This document shows positions 1 through 7,904 of a stretch of 48,135 nt of DNA, one piece after another. The position numbers were made by a program, and so were the translations under genes. Position 1 is the stretch's first letter; every line of letters begins with the position of its first letter. Under the pieces are notes generated by a model. It saw only the letters and a program-made list of their open reading frames with translations. It was not told where the DNA came from and did no database searches. Origin of the DNA: Anaerolineales bacterium (lineage in GTDB: Bacteria > Chloroflexota > Anaerolineae > Anaerolineales > DRMV01). The DNA lies in assembly GCA_027053355.1 (NCBI GenBank), contig JALUDX010000077.1:1-48135 (forward strand), given 5' to 3'.

Positions 1-11
1 CCCCTTTTATT

Positions 12-53
12 CCCCCCTCCCCTCTCCCGCAGCAGCGGGAGAGGGGAGGGGGG
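12..53. repeat. Perfect 19-bp inverted repeat (C/G-rich hairpin)
   Basis: Positions 12-30 (C-rich strand) and 35-53 are exact reverse complements separated by AGCA. A similar C/T-rich palindrome lies at 30269-30303, so this is one copy of a dispersed palindromic element. A terminator role is unlikely because no T-run follows on either side (GGGAAAG on the right). Confidence 0.85.
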
Positions 54-63
54 AAAGCCGTCG

Positions 64-171
64 CCCTGAGCGAAGTCGAAGGCTGCCCTGAGCGAAGTCG
101 AAGGCTGCCCTGAGCGAAGTCGAAGGCTGCCCTGAGCGAAGTCGAAGGCTGCCCTGAGCGAAGTCGAAGGG
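64..171. repeat. Five tandem copies of a 22-bp unit
   Basis: The unit CCCTGAGCGAAGTCGAAGG plus CTG recurs with exact 22-bp spacing at 64, 86, 108, 130 and 152. The last copy runs into GGGGGCGG. The unit begins CCCT and is followed by AGG(G), which is the form of a short palindromic dispersed repeat, and a related piece (CCCTTCG...CTCAGGG) lies at about 30238-30257. There are no unique spacers, so it is not a CRISPR array. The region 172-440 holds no gene, only a solo copy of a second repeat (344-371) and the leader of the MFS gene. Confidence 0.9.
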
Positions 172-343
172 GGCGGCTTGGGGGGAGAGGAGAGGGCATG
201 AAAAGCAAGGTTTTCGAGAAGCCTTGGCCTGACGCGATGAGATTATCGGCCAAAGAAACAACGAGCGGGTGCGCGATTGATATTGTGTTGAGCAATCACA
301 CCACAGGACAAAGTTTTGTCAGTCAATCAGGTGCCAATCTGTA

Positions 344-371
344 GATGTTTTTCTGCGTAATCTGTGGTTTC
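344..371. repeat. Dispersed 28-bp phrase, copy 1
   Basis: Positions 344-371 match 45207-45234 at 27 of 28 positions (GATGTTTTTCTGCG followed by AATCTGTGGTTTC). An in-frame ATG at 345 inside this repeat would add 32 residues to the MFS protein. Because the repeat is non-coding elsewhere, that ATG is unlikely to be the real start. Confidence 0.75.
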
Positions 372-440
372 TCCTTGCTGACGCTGAACAGTGAGGCGAC
401 TTCTAACGTTTTCCCTCATCCTCCCCCCAAAAGGCTGCCC

Positions 441-1610
441 ATGCCCCCCACGACGACTTCCCCGGAACGGAAATTCCCCTACCTCTCTGTGTTGGCGGTC
501 TCGGCCGGACATTTCATTCACGACACGTTTTCGGCCTTTTTAGCGCCGCTGTTGCCCTGGCTGATCGAACAATTTTCCCTGACTTACACCGAAGCCGGCG
601 CGCTGACGGCCTTTCTGCAAGCGCCGTCCGCGCTCAACCCCTTCATCGGCTACCTGAGCGAAGGGATGGGGCTGCGTTACTTTGCGGCTTTGGCGCCTGC
701 GTTCACCGCCACGGGGATGGTGCTCTTGGGGCTGATGCCCAACTATTGGGCGCTGGCGGGCTTGCTGCTGGTGACGGGGTTCAGCGTGGCCGCGTTCCAC
801 GCCTCTGCGCCCGCGCTCATCGCCCACTTGGCCCCCCGCCGCACCGGCCGCGGCATGAGTTTCTTCATGGCCGGCGGCGAATTGGGCCGCGTGGTCGGCC
901 CGACGCTGGCCGTTTGGGCCGTGGGCCTCTGGGGGCTGACCGGCCTGCCCCGCCTTTTGGTGCTGGGCTGGGGCACGTCGTTGGTGTTGTTTTGGCAGGT
1001 GCGCCGCATTCAGGTGCACATCGAGCGCCACCCCATTGGGGAACTCTGGCCGATTCTGAGGAAATTGGCCCTGCCGCTCACCGTGCTGGTGCTGGGCCGC
1101 AGTATGCTGCTGGGCGCGTTGGGCACGTTTTTGCCCACCTTCCTGGCCGAAACCGGCTTGAGCAAGGCGCAAAGCGGCCTGGCCTTTGCCTGGCTATACG
1201 AAGCCTTTGGCGTGGTCGGCGCTCTGATCGTCGGCTCGTTGAGCGACAAAATCGGACGCCGGCCGGTGATCGTGGGCGCGGTTTTGGCCTCGGGGGTGGC
1301 GGCTGCCGGTTTTTTGCTCAGCCAGACCGCCTGGCGGCTGGTCTGGCTACCCCTTTTGGGCTTTTCCGCGCTGTCCTTCCAACCGGCGTTGATGGCGCTG
1401 GTGCAAGATTATGCCCCCCGCCACCGAGCCACGGCCAACGGCACGTATCTGGCACTGAGTTTTCTCGCCCGGCCGGTGGCAGTGTTGCTGGTGGGCTTTT
1501 TCGCCGATTTGTGGAGTTTGCAATGGGCCTTCGCGATGAGCGCCGCGGCCGCGGTGCTGGCCCTGCTCGCCCTCCTCGGCCTGCCCGCCATTCCCCACGC
1601 GGAGGTATAA
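441..1610 (+). CDS. MFS transporter, fosmidomycin-resistance (Fsr)-like
   Basis: This 389-residue protein has about 12 hydrophobic segments and is predicted to be an inner-membrane efflux permease of the major facilitator superfamily. The N-terminal block SAGHFIHDTFSAFLAPLLP followed by an LTYTEAGAL-type stretch resembles Fsr-family exporters, and the loop GSLSDKIGRRPV carries the usual MFS G-x-x-x-D-(R/K)-x-G-R-(R/K) motif in the second half. I chose ATG 441 (preceded by AAAAGG), not the in-frame ATG at 345, because the first 32 residues of the longer form come from a dispersed repeat and precede the conserved start. The substrate is unknown. It could also act on sugars or other drugs. It is followed by a 105-nt gap before the FAD enzyme. 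Confidence 0.85.
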   Translation: MPPTTTSPERKFPYLSVLAVSAGHFIHDTFSAFLAPLLPWLIEQFSLTYTEAGALTAFLQAPSALNPFIGYLSEGMGLRYFAALAPAFTATGMVLLGLMPNYWALAGLLLVTGFSVAAFHASAPALIAHLAPRRTGRGMSFFMAGGELGRVVGPTLAVWAVGLWGLTGLPRLLVLGWGTSLVLFWQVRRIQVHIERHPIGELWPILRKLALPLTVLVLGRSMLLGALGTFLPTFLAETGLSKAQSGLAFAWLYEAFGVVGALIVGSLSDKIGRRPVIVGAVLASGVAAAGFLLSQTAWRLVWLPLLGFSALSFQPALMALVQDYAPRHRATANGTYLALSFLARPVAVLLVGFFADLWSLQWAFAMSAAAAVLALLALLGLPAIPHAEV

Positions 1611-1715
1611 GAGGTAAGGTGCTGAGGCGGGGATATGGCTGCCTGGTTGCTTGGTCACCTGGCGGAAGTTGAGCACCCCCTCCGCACCCCTCTACCCCAC
1701 GAGTAAGGAGGAACC

Positions 1716-3005
1716 ATGCGCGTTGCAATTCTTGGCGCCGGGCTGACCGGCATGAGCGCGGCTTATGATTTGCTCCGCCAGGGGCACTCGGTCACCCTCT
1801 ACGAAGCCGCCGACCGGGTCGGCGGGTTGGCCGCGGGCTTCCGCCAGCCGGGGTGGGCGTGGAGCCTGGAGTATTTTTACCACCACTGGTTCGCCTCCGA
1901 TAAGCATATTTTGGGCCTGATTCGGGAACTGGGTTTAGAGCACAAAGTGCGCTTTCCGCGGCCGGTGACCGTGGTGTATCACCAAGGGCGCTTTTACCCC
2001 TTCGATTCCCCCACCGCGGTGCTTTCCTTCCCCGGCTTGGGCTGGTTAGACAAACTGCGCTTCGGCTTGGTGGGGATGTATTTGCGTCTCACGCCCTTCT
2101 GGAAGCCCTTAGAGCGCCACACCGCCCATCGTTGGCTGCAGCGCACCTTGGGCAAGCGCGCGTACCGCGCCCTCTGGGAACCGCTGCTCATTGGCAAGTT
2201 TGGCCCCCACTACCAGGAAGTCAACATGGCCTGGTTTTGGGCGCGGCTGCACGCCCGCACCCCCCGCTTGGGCACGTACGAAGGCGGCTTTCAGGCTTTT
2301 GCCGACGATTTCGCAGCCCACCTGCGCGCCCAGGGCGCGGTCATCCACCTCAACACCCGGGTACAGCGGGTGCGCGCCGCGGCCGACGGCCTGCACGTGG
2401 TCACAGACCGCGGAGAAGCGACCTTTTCGCAGGTACTGGCCGCCCTTCCCCCGCAGGTGTTGGCCCAAATCGCCCCCGACCTGCCGGACGATTACTTGGC
2501 CGGGCTGCAAGGCTTGAAAACCATGGGCGCGCTGGCCATGGCTTTGGCCCTCAAAGCGCCCCTCTCGCGTGAAGGCTATTACTGGTACAACATCCCCAAG
2601 CAGGCCGGGTTTCCCTTCCTCATTTTGGTCGACCACACCAACTTCGTGCCTGCGGAGCACTTCGGCGGCCAGCACATCGTGTACGTGGGCGACTACCTGC
2701 CCCCCGACCACGAGTATTTCGACCTGAGCAAAGAAGCCCTGCTGGAAATTTATCTGCCTGCGCTGAAGCGCGTCAACCCCGATTTCGAAAAAAGTTGGGT
2801 GCAAGGGGCGTGGCTTTACAAGGCTCGCTACGCGCAGCCCGTGCCGCTGGTCGACCACAGCCAGCGCATCCCGCGGCTGCGCACGCCGGTGCCGGGGCTG
2901 TATCTGGCCAGCATGTATCAGGTCTACCCATGGGATCGGGGGACGAATTTTGCCGTGGAAATCGGGCGTCGCGCGGCGCGCCAGATGCTGGAGGATGCCG
3001 CATGA
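1716..3005 (+). CDS. NAD(P)/FAD-dependent oxidoreductase (amine oxidase / protoporphyrinogen oxidase-like)
   Basis: This 429-residue flavoprotein begins with a Rossmann FAD site, GAGLTG at residues 7-12, followed by an acidic strand end (LYEAADRVGGL), which is typical of the amine-oxidase/HemY/UGM superfamily. A C-terminal segment (PGLYLASMYQVYPWDRGTN...) is placed where these proteins close the FAD site. The start ATG has a strong AAGGAGG site (1707-1713). The last codon overlaps maf as ATGA. The family includes desaturases, protoporphyrinogen oxidases and sugar mutases, and nothing here fixes the substrate, so the specific reaction is left open. Confidence 0.85.
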   Translation: MRVAILGAGLTGMSAAYDLLRQGHSVTLYEAADRVGGLAAGFRQPGWAWSLEYFYHHWFASDKHILGLIRELGLEHKVRFPRPVTVVYHQGRFYPFDSPTAVLSFPGLGWLDKLRFGLVGMYLRLTPFWKPLERHTAHRWLQRTLGKRAYRALWEPLLIGKFGPHYQEVNMAWFWARLHARTPRLGTYEGGFQAFADDFAAHLRAQGAVIHLNTRVQRVRAAADGLHVVTDRGEATFSQVLAALPPQVLAQIAPDLPDDYLAGLQGLKTMGALAMALALKAPLSREGYYWYNIPKQAGFPFLILVDHTNFVPAEHFGGQHIVYVGDYLPPDHEYFDLSKEALLEIYLPALKRVNPDFEKSWVQGAWLYKARYAQPVPLVDHSQRIPRLRTPVPGLYLASMYQVYPWDRGTNFAVEIGRRAARQMLEDAA

Positions 3006-3691
3006 GCGGCGGCCTGCTGCTGGCCTCCCGTTCCCCGCGGCGGCGGGCGCTCATCGGGCTGTTGGGGCTGCCGGTGCGGGTCGCGGTCGCGGCGGTGGAC
3101 GAAACCCCGCAGCCCCACGAGACGCCCGCGGCTTACGTGGCCCGCCTGGCCGTGGCCAAAGCCCAGGCTTTGCGCCCCCAGACCCGGCCCGAGGAATGGG
3201 TGGTCGCCGCGGACACCGCGGTGGTGGACGGCCAGGACATTTTGGGCAAGCCCGCGCACCAAGCCGAAGCCACGGCCATGTTGCGCCGCCTGCGAGGGCG
3301 CAGCCATCACGTGCTCACCGGGGTAGCCGTGCTGCCCCCTGCCGGGGAATGCCGGGCTGCGGTGGTGCGCACCACCGTGCACATGCGCCCGCTGAGCGAT
3401 GCGGAAATCGCGGCTTACGTCGCCAGCGGCGACCCGTTAGACAAAGCCGGGGCTTACGCCATCCAAAACCAGGCTTTCGCACCGGTGGCAAGCATCGAAG
3501 GCTGCTACGCCAACGTGGTGGGCCTGCCGCTCTGCGCGTTGGCCTGCCTGCTGCGGGCGAGCGGCGCTGCGCCCACAGCCGACGTGACCGCCCGCTGCAC
3601 CGCGGCTTTGGGGTACAATTGTCCCGGAAACTACCCCGCCTGTGGGGACGCGGGGCCTGCCGCCCTGGGCATGAGCCTGACGCGCTGCTGA
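3002..3691 (+). CDS. maf: Maf-family nucleotide pyrophosphatase
   Basis: Maf proteins hydrolyse non-canonical or canonical nucleoside triphosphates to monophosphate and PPi in the cytosol. The N-terminus LLLASRSPRRR (residues 5-15) is the signature phosphate-binding loop. VVAADTAVVDGQDILGKP carries the catalytic Asp region, and KAGAYAIQNQAF is the usual Gly-Ala-Tyr-x-I-Q block. It starts at the ATGA overlap with the upstream FAD gene. Maf proteins usually end near residue 195-200. This one runs to 229 with an unconserved tail (about residues 197-229) that looks like read-through into intergenic DNA containing TACAAT at 3614-3619. Confidence 0.9.
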   Translation: MSGGLLLASRSPRRRALIGLLGLPVRVAVAAVDETPQPHETPAAYVARLAVAKAQALRPQTRPEEWVVAADTAVVDGQDILGKPAHQAEATAMLRRLRGRSHHVLTGVAVLPPAGECRAAVVRTTVHMRPLSDAEIAAYVASGDPLDKAGAYAIQNQAFAPVASIEGCYANVVGLPLCALACLLRASGAAPTADVTARCTAALGYNCPGNYPACGDAGPAALGMSLTRC

Positions 3692-3746
3692 ACACGGGCT
3701 TCCCCAACGCCCCCCTAAAAACCCGCCTGGTTTTCACGGAGCACCT

Positions 3747-5957
3747 ATGCTCAACCTGAAACGACTCCCGCTGATTTTCGCGGCCGGGCTTTTGTTGGCC
3801 TGGCTGGCCGTGGCCTGCCGCCCCACGGCCACGCCCACAGCCCAGCCCACCCCGACTGCCTTGCCTACCCCTGTGGTCGCGGTCACCCACGCGCCCAACC
3901 CTACCGTGGTGGCGCAAGCGTACCTCAAAGCCTGGCAACAAGAAGATTACCCCACCATGTATCGGCTGTTGACCAAGGTGAGCCGCGACGCCATCAGCCT
4001 GCACGATTTCCAGGCCTATTACGAAGACATCGCGGAAAACGCAGCCCTGCAAAAGGTGGACTTTCACCTCCGCTCGACGCTGCTCAAGCCACGCAGCGCG
4101 CAGATAGCCTATACCGTGACCCTGCACAGCGCGGTGGTGGGCGAGATCACCCGCGATACGGTCATGCACCTGAGCCTCGACCACGGCATCTGGGGCGTCC
4201 AGTGGGATGAGGCGCTCATCTTGCCCGAATTGCACGGCGGCCGCCGGCTGCGGCTGGATTTGTGGGTGCCGCCCCGGGGAAGCATCTACGACCGGGGACA
4301 GAACATCATCGCCACCGAAACCGAAGCCGTAGCCATTGGGCTGCTGGCGCCCCAGGTCTCAGAAGACCAAACCGACGACCTCTTCTCGCTGCTGTGGCGG
4401 GTGACGGGCATCAGCCCCCATCAACTGCGTGCGGCCTACGAATCACCGCCGCCGGGGGGCTACATCCCCGTGGCCGAAGTCAGCGCAGACGTGGCGGACA
4501 AATACCTCGACCGCCTGCGCCAGTTCAATGGCGTGGTGCTGCGCCGCTACACTGGCCGCTGGTATTACGGCGGCGGCGTGTCACCCCATGGCGTAGGCTA
4601 TGTGAGCGCCATCCAGCCCGACGAAGTGAGCGAATACCGCCGCCGCGGCTATCGCCTCGACCAGCGTATCGGGCGCATGGGGCTGGAACGGTGGGGAGAA
4701 TCTTACCTGGCCGGCCATAACGGCGGTACCCTCTACGTGGTCACCCCCAAAGGCGATATCGTACAAGCCTTGGGAAAGGCTACTCCCAAACCCGCTGACA
4801 CCCTTTACACCACCATTGACCGCAACCTGCAACTGCAGGCCCAACAGGCCATCCAAGGCTTTGTAGGCGCCATTGTGGTCTTAGAGCGAGATACCGGCCG
4901 GGTGCTGGCCTTGGTTTCCTCCCCCGGCTTCGACCCCAACGCCTTTGAAACTGCCAACTTCAACAGCGGCGCGCTGCTGCAACAACTCAACAACCCCGCC
5001 AAGCCCCTGCTCAACCGGGCAACCCACGGGCTTTACCCCCCGGGCTCCATTTTCAAAATCATCACCATGGCTGCCGCGCTGGAAAGCGGCCGCTTCAAAG
5101 AAAAAACCATCTACAACTGCGGCCATGAGTTCAAAGAAATCCCTGGTCTGACCCTCTACGACTGGACCTATGACCACGGCTTCCCGCCCAGCGGCCCCCT
5201 CAACCTGCCGGAAGGGCTGATGCGCTCCTGCAACCCCTACTTCTGGCACATCGGGTTAGATCTATACAAAAATGCCAAGCCCAACGCCATTGCGCAAATG
5301 GCGCGTGCCTTTGGCCTGGGCAGCCCCACCGGCATCGAAATCGGCGACGAAGCCGGGCAAATCACCGACCCGGTCAACGTGCGCGAGGCCGTACAACAGG
5401 CCATCGGCCAGGGCACCACGTTGGTCACGCCCCTACAAGTGGCCGATTATGTGGCCGCGGTGGGCAATGGCGGCACCCTCTACGTGCCGCAAATGGTCGA
5501 AAGCCTGGTCGACGCGGACGGCAAGGTGTTGCAAGCGTTCAAGCCCAAAGTGCGCGGGCACCTGCCGGTCAGCCCAGAACATTTGGGCGTCATCCGCAAA
5601 GGGATGCGCTTAGTGGTAAACAACCCACGCGGCACCGCGTATTGGCGCTTCCTCAACTTTGCCATCCCCCTGTACGGCAAAACCGGCACGGCCAGCACCG
5701 CCGCGGGGCAACCCCACGCCTGGTTCGTCGCCTACACCGACGCCCAGCGGGAAGACAAACCCGACATCGCGGTGGCGGTGGTGGTCGATTACGGCGGCGA
5801 AGGCTCTGAAGTAGCCGCGCCCATCTTGCGGCGGGTGGTGGAAATTTACTTCTACGGCAAACCGCACGCTCTCTACCCTTGGGAAGAACGCATCGGCGTG
5901 CGCAAAACCCCCACCCCCACGCCCGAAGGCACCGAGACGCCCACACCCCAACCATGA
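3747..5957 (+). CDS. Lipoprotein penicillin-binding protein, transpeptidase with NTF2-like N-domain
   Basis: This 736-residue class B PBP is predicted to cross-link peptidoglycan outside the membrane. The signal segment ends in a lipobox, LAVAC, with Cys24 as lipidation site, followed by a Thr/Pro-rich linker. Residues of about 50-160 look like an NTF2/MecA-N domain (AQAYLKAWQQEDYPTMYRLL), followed by a PBP dimerisation region (LWVPPRGSIYDRG) and the transpeptidase domain. Its three motifs are present: S434-x-x-K437 (GSIFK), S494-C-N496 and K645-T-G-T648. The tail is another Thr/Pro-rich stretch. It overlaps rsgA as ATGA. The architecture resembles PBP2a/PBP3-type proteins of monoderms, which often have low beta-lactam affinity, but affinity cannot be read here. 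Confidence 0.93.
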   Translation: MLNLKRLPLIFAAGLLLAWLAVACRPTATPTAQPTPTALPTPVVAVTHAPNPTVVAQAYLKAWQQEDYPTMYRLLTKVSRDAISLHDFQAYYEDIAENAALQKVDFHLRSTLLKPRSAQIAYTVTLHSAVVGEITRDTVMHLSLDHGIWGVQWDEALILPELHGGRRLRLDLWVPPRGSIYDRGQNIIATETEAVAIGLLAPQVSEDQTDDLFSLLWRVTGISPHQLRAAYESPPPGGYIPVAEVSADVADKYLDRLRQFNGVVLRRYTGRWYYGGGVSPHGVGYVSAIQPDEVSEYRRRGYRLDQRIGRMGLERWGESYLAGHNGGTLYVVTPKGDIVQALGKATPKPADTLYTTIDRNLQLQAQQAIQGFVGAIVVLERDTGRVLALVSSPGFDPNAFETANFNSGALLQQLNNPAKPLLNRATHGLYPPGSIFKIITMAAALESGRFKEKTIYNCGHEFKEIPGLTLYDWTYDHGFPPSGPLNLPEGLMRSCNPYFWHIGLDLYKNAKPNAIAQMARAFGLGSPTGIEIGDEAGQITDPVNVREAVQQAIGQGTTLVTPLQVADYVAAVGNGGTLYVPQMVESLVDADGKVLQAFKPKVRGHLPVSPEHLGVIRKGMRLVVNNPRGTAYWRFLNFAIPLYGKTGTASTAAGQPHAWFVAYTDAQREDKPDIAVAVVVDYGGEGSEVAAPILRRVVEIYFYGKPHALYPWEERIGVRKTPTPTPEGTETPTPQP

Positions 5958-6907
5958 GCCCCACAAACCACACTGCCGCGGCCCTGCCACGGGGGCTGGT
6001 CATCCGTTCGCAATCGGGTTTTTATACCGTACACACCCCTGAAGGGGAAGAAGTGACCTGCCGCCTGCGCGGTCGTCTCAAGCGCGGCCCGCGCCGCGGC
6101 GATATCGTCGCGGTGGGCGATTGGGTGCGCTTCCGCCGCTTGCCCGACGGCACGGGGTTGATCGAAGCGATAGCGCCGCGGGCACGCCAACTTTCCCGCA
6201 TGGCCCCCACCCCGCGAGGCGAATACGAGCAAATCATCATTGCCAACCCCGACCAGGCGGTGTTCGTGTTCGCCTGCGCTTCGCCTGCCCCGCGGCTGCG
6301 GATGCTCGATCGCTTTCTGGTGATCAGCGAAAAGCAAGAAATCCCCGCCCTGATCGTGGCCAACAAGGTGGACCTGGTGGGCCTAGCAGAGGCTCAAAAG
6401 ATGTTCGGGCACTACGAAACCATCGGCTACCCCGTGGTCTACACGTCGGCAGCCACCGGCGCGGGCATCGACGCGCTGCGCCAGCGGCTGCAGGGGAAGG
6501 TGTCGGTGTTTGCCGGGCCTTCGGGGGTGGGGAAATCCAGCCTGCTGAACGCCATCCAACCGGGGCTGGGGCTGGCCGTGCGCGCGGTCAGCAAACGGTC
6601 GGGCAAAGGCCGGCACACCACGGTGGTGCGGCAGATGTTCCCCTTAGCAGGGGGCGGATGGGTGGCCGACACGCCGGGGTTGAAGGCGCTCTCGCTGTGG
6701 GATATCACGCCCGAAGAGTTGGACGGCTACTTCCCGGAATTTCGCGATCTGGTGGCGCAATGTCAGTTCAGCGATTGCACCCACATTCACGAACCGGGGT
6801 GCGCCATTCGGCAAGCCGTGGCCGAAGGCCGCATTCACCCTGAGCGTTACGCCTCTTACGTGCGGCTGCGCCTGGGCGAAGAGGGGTACGAGCGCGGGGA
6901 ATGGTAA
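5954..6907 (+). CDS. rsgA: Ribosome small-subunit-dependent GTPase A
   Basis: This 317-residue, circularly permuted GTPase matures the 30S subunit. Seen in order: an OB-fold (about 15-85, GDIVAVGDWVRF), G4 ANKVDLV, G5-like TSAATGAGI, the P-loop GPSGVGKSS at residues 188-196 with Lys194, G3 DTPGLK, and a C-terminal zinc knuckle with Cys and His (CQFSDCTHIHEPGC). The G4-G1-G3 order is the family hallmark. I chose ATG 5954 because it overlaps the PBP stop (ATGA) and gives the family's usual N-terminus. A longer in-frame start at 5879 would lie inside the PBP gene. It ends 10 nt from a convergent gene, with no evident terminator between. Confidence 0.96.
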   Translation: MSPTNHTAAALPRGLVIRSQSGFYTVHTPEGEEVTCRLRGRLKRGPRRGDIVAVGDWVRFRRLPDGTGLIEAIAPRARQLSRMAPTPRGEYEQIIIANPDQAVFVFACASPAPRLRMLDRFLVISEKQEIPALIVANKVDLVGLAEAQKMFGHYETIGYPVVYTSAATGAGIDALRQRLQGKVSVFAGPSGVGKSSLLNAIQPGLGLAVRAVSKRSGKGRHTTVVRQMFPLAGGGWVADTPGLKALSLWDITPEELDGYFPEFRDLVAQCQFSDCTHIHEPGCAIRQAVAEGRIHPERYASYVRLRLGEEGYERGEW

Positions 6908-6917
6908 GGGTGCGGCG

Positions 6918-7658
6918 TTAGGGCGATTGCAGCAGGAAGACCATCTGCACCGTAGCCCGCACTTCCAACTGGCCGCCGCTGACGGGCACTTCGCCGTCTT
7001 CGGCGCTTATCGCGGCCATGGGTATATCGGCGCGTTTGAGCACGGGCGCCACGCTCTGAAAAGAGATTTTCTGCACGGGGCCGAGTTTGGCTCCGGCAGC
7101 CTCGGCCAGCGCCGCGGCCTGGGTTTTGCCCTGCTTCACGGCCTGCAGGCGCGCCTGTTCCAGCAGGGCCGCGCGGTCCGACACGTCGAAACGGATGTTG
7201 TTCACCCGGTTAGCGCCGTTTTCGACCAACGCATCCAACACCCGCCCCAACTGATCCAACTTGCGCACCGTGACCTGCACCGTGTTGTCCGCCACATAAT
7301 AGCGGGCTATGACTTTGCCCTCTTTGTTGCGCTCTTCTCGCTGATAGAGCGACAGTTGCACGGTGCGGATGTCTTGCTTCGCCACGCCGAAGTCGGCCAA
7401 GGTCTGGAAAATACGCGCCGCCTGAGCGTTGTTGTCGCTCAGGGCTTTGGTGGCCTGGGGCGCCTGGGTGTGCACGCCCACGGTGATGTAAGCCACGTCG
7501 GGCGTTGCGACCACGGTAGCCTGGCCGTCGACGCTGATGGTGCGGAGCGGCTCGCTGCTCTCGGTGTTGGCCGGGGAAGCCGAAGGCCGAAAAGCCGCCA
7601 ACACGACGAGCACGCCCACCAACACGAGCGCGACTTTGCAAAAACGAGCATTGCACAT
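6918..7658 (-). CDS. SIMPL-domain (DUF541) secreted or membrane-anchored protein
   Basis: This 246-residue protein has an N-terminal hydrophobic signal or anchor (residues about 8-24, VALVLVGVLVVLAAF) and then a SIMPL/DUF541 domain starting ISVDGQATVVATPDVAYITVGV. The latter is the family's typical opening (xGxGxVxxxPDxAxxxxGV). SIMPL proteins are periplasmic or extracellular, and their biochemical role is not settled. I chose ATG 7658 because a perfect AGGAGG lies 7-8 nt upstream on this strand. An in-frame longer start at 7742 lacks a ribosome site and adds unconserved residues. It is convergent with rsgA. Confidence 0.88.
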   Translation of the reverse strand: MCNARFCKVALVLVGVLVVLAAFRPSASPANTESSEPLRTISVDGQATVVATPDVAYITVGVHTQAPQATKALSDNNAQAARIFQTLADFGVAKQDIRTVQLSLYQREERNKEGKVIARYYVADNTVQVTVRKLDQLGRVLDALVENGANRVNNIRFDVSDRAALLEQARLQAVKQGKTQAAALAEAAGAKLGPVQKISFQSVAPVLKRADIPMAAISAEDGEVPVSGGQLEVRATVQMVFLLQSP

Positions 7659-7783
7659 GGTGATACCTCCTAAGGGTGTAAAGGCTCGACATCGTTCAGA
7701 CGCCGCGGGTGGGGGAAAGGTTCCCCACAACCAATGGCACAAGCGTCAAACATTTGGCATAGAATATGAAGCGATGGAACGGC

Positions 7784-7800
7784 ACAAGCCGATGGCTTGT
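7784..7800. promoter_or_regulatory. 7-bp inverted repeat overlapping the -35 box (candidate operator)
   Basis: ACAAGCC (7784-7790), GAT, GGCTTGT (7794-7800) form a perfect palindrome whose right arm shares bases with the -35 hexamer at 7797-7802. The placement suits a repressor or activator site for the polysaccharide operon. No regulator gene is visible in the window. Confidence 0.45.
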
Positions 7801-7826
7801 AAAAAAGCATCCCCTCGGAGTATAAT
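7797..7826 (+). promoter_or_regulatory. Promoter of the polysaccharide locus
   Basis: TTGTAA (7797-7802) and a perfect TATAAT (7821-7826) are separated by 18 bp. Transcription would begin near 7833, leaving a leader of about 70 nt before the wzz-like gene. It is the only good sigma-70 promoter seen upstream of the 7905-25443 gene run. Confidence 0.7.
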
Positions 7827-7904
7827 CAGCCAGCGTTTGGCGAAGATAGAGTGTCTTTCTAAGACCGTTTCGACAGTAAGCCCGCAACACGAGACAGGAG
7901 AAGC

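Noticed and set aside
12-53. Terminator
   Set aside because: A perfect stem, but no T-run on either strand, and it resembles other dispersed palindromes.
64-171. Short regular repeats that might be a CRISPR array
   Set aside because: The units are directly adjacent (22-bp period) with no unique spacers, and no cas genes are in the window.
540-1172. Long minus-strand reading frame opposite the MFS gene
   Set aside because: Rich in Gln/His/Arg, with no recognisable motif. It is a shadow of the GC-rich transporter gene on the other strand.
3614-3619. TACAAT as a promoter for the PBP gene
   Set aside because: No -35-like hexamer lies at 15-19 bp upstream. It is kept only as a remark in the maf entry and finding.
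7784-7806. Terminator for the SIMPL gene or an upstream gene
   Set aside because: The bases after the hairpin on the plus strand are A-rich, and on the minus strand the T-run lies before the hairpin. The overlap with the -35 box fits an operator better.
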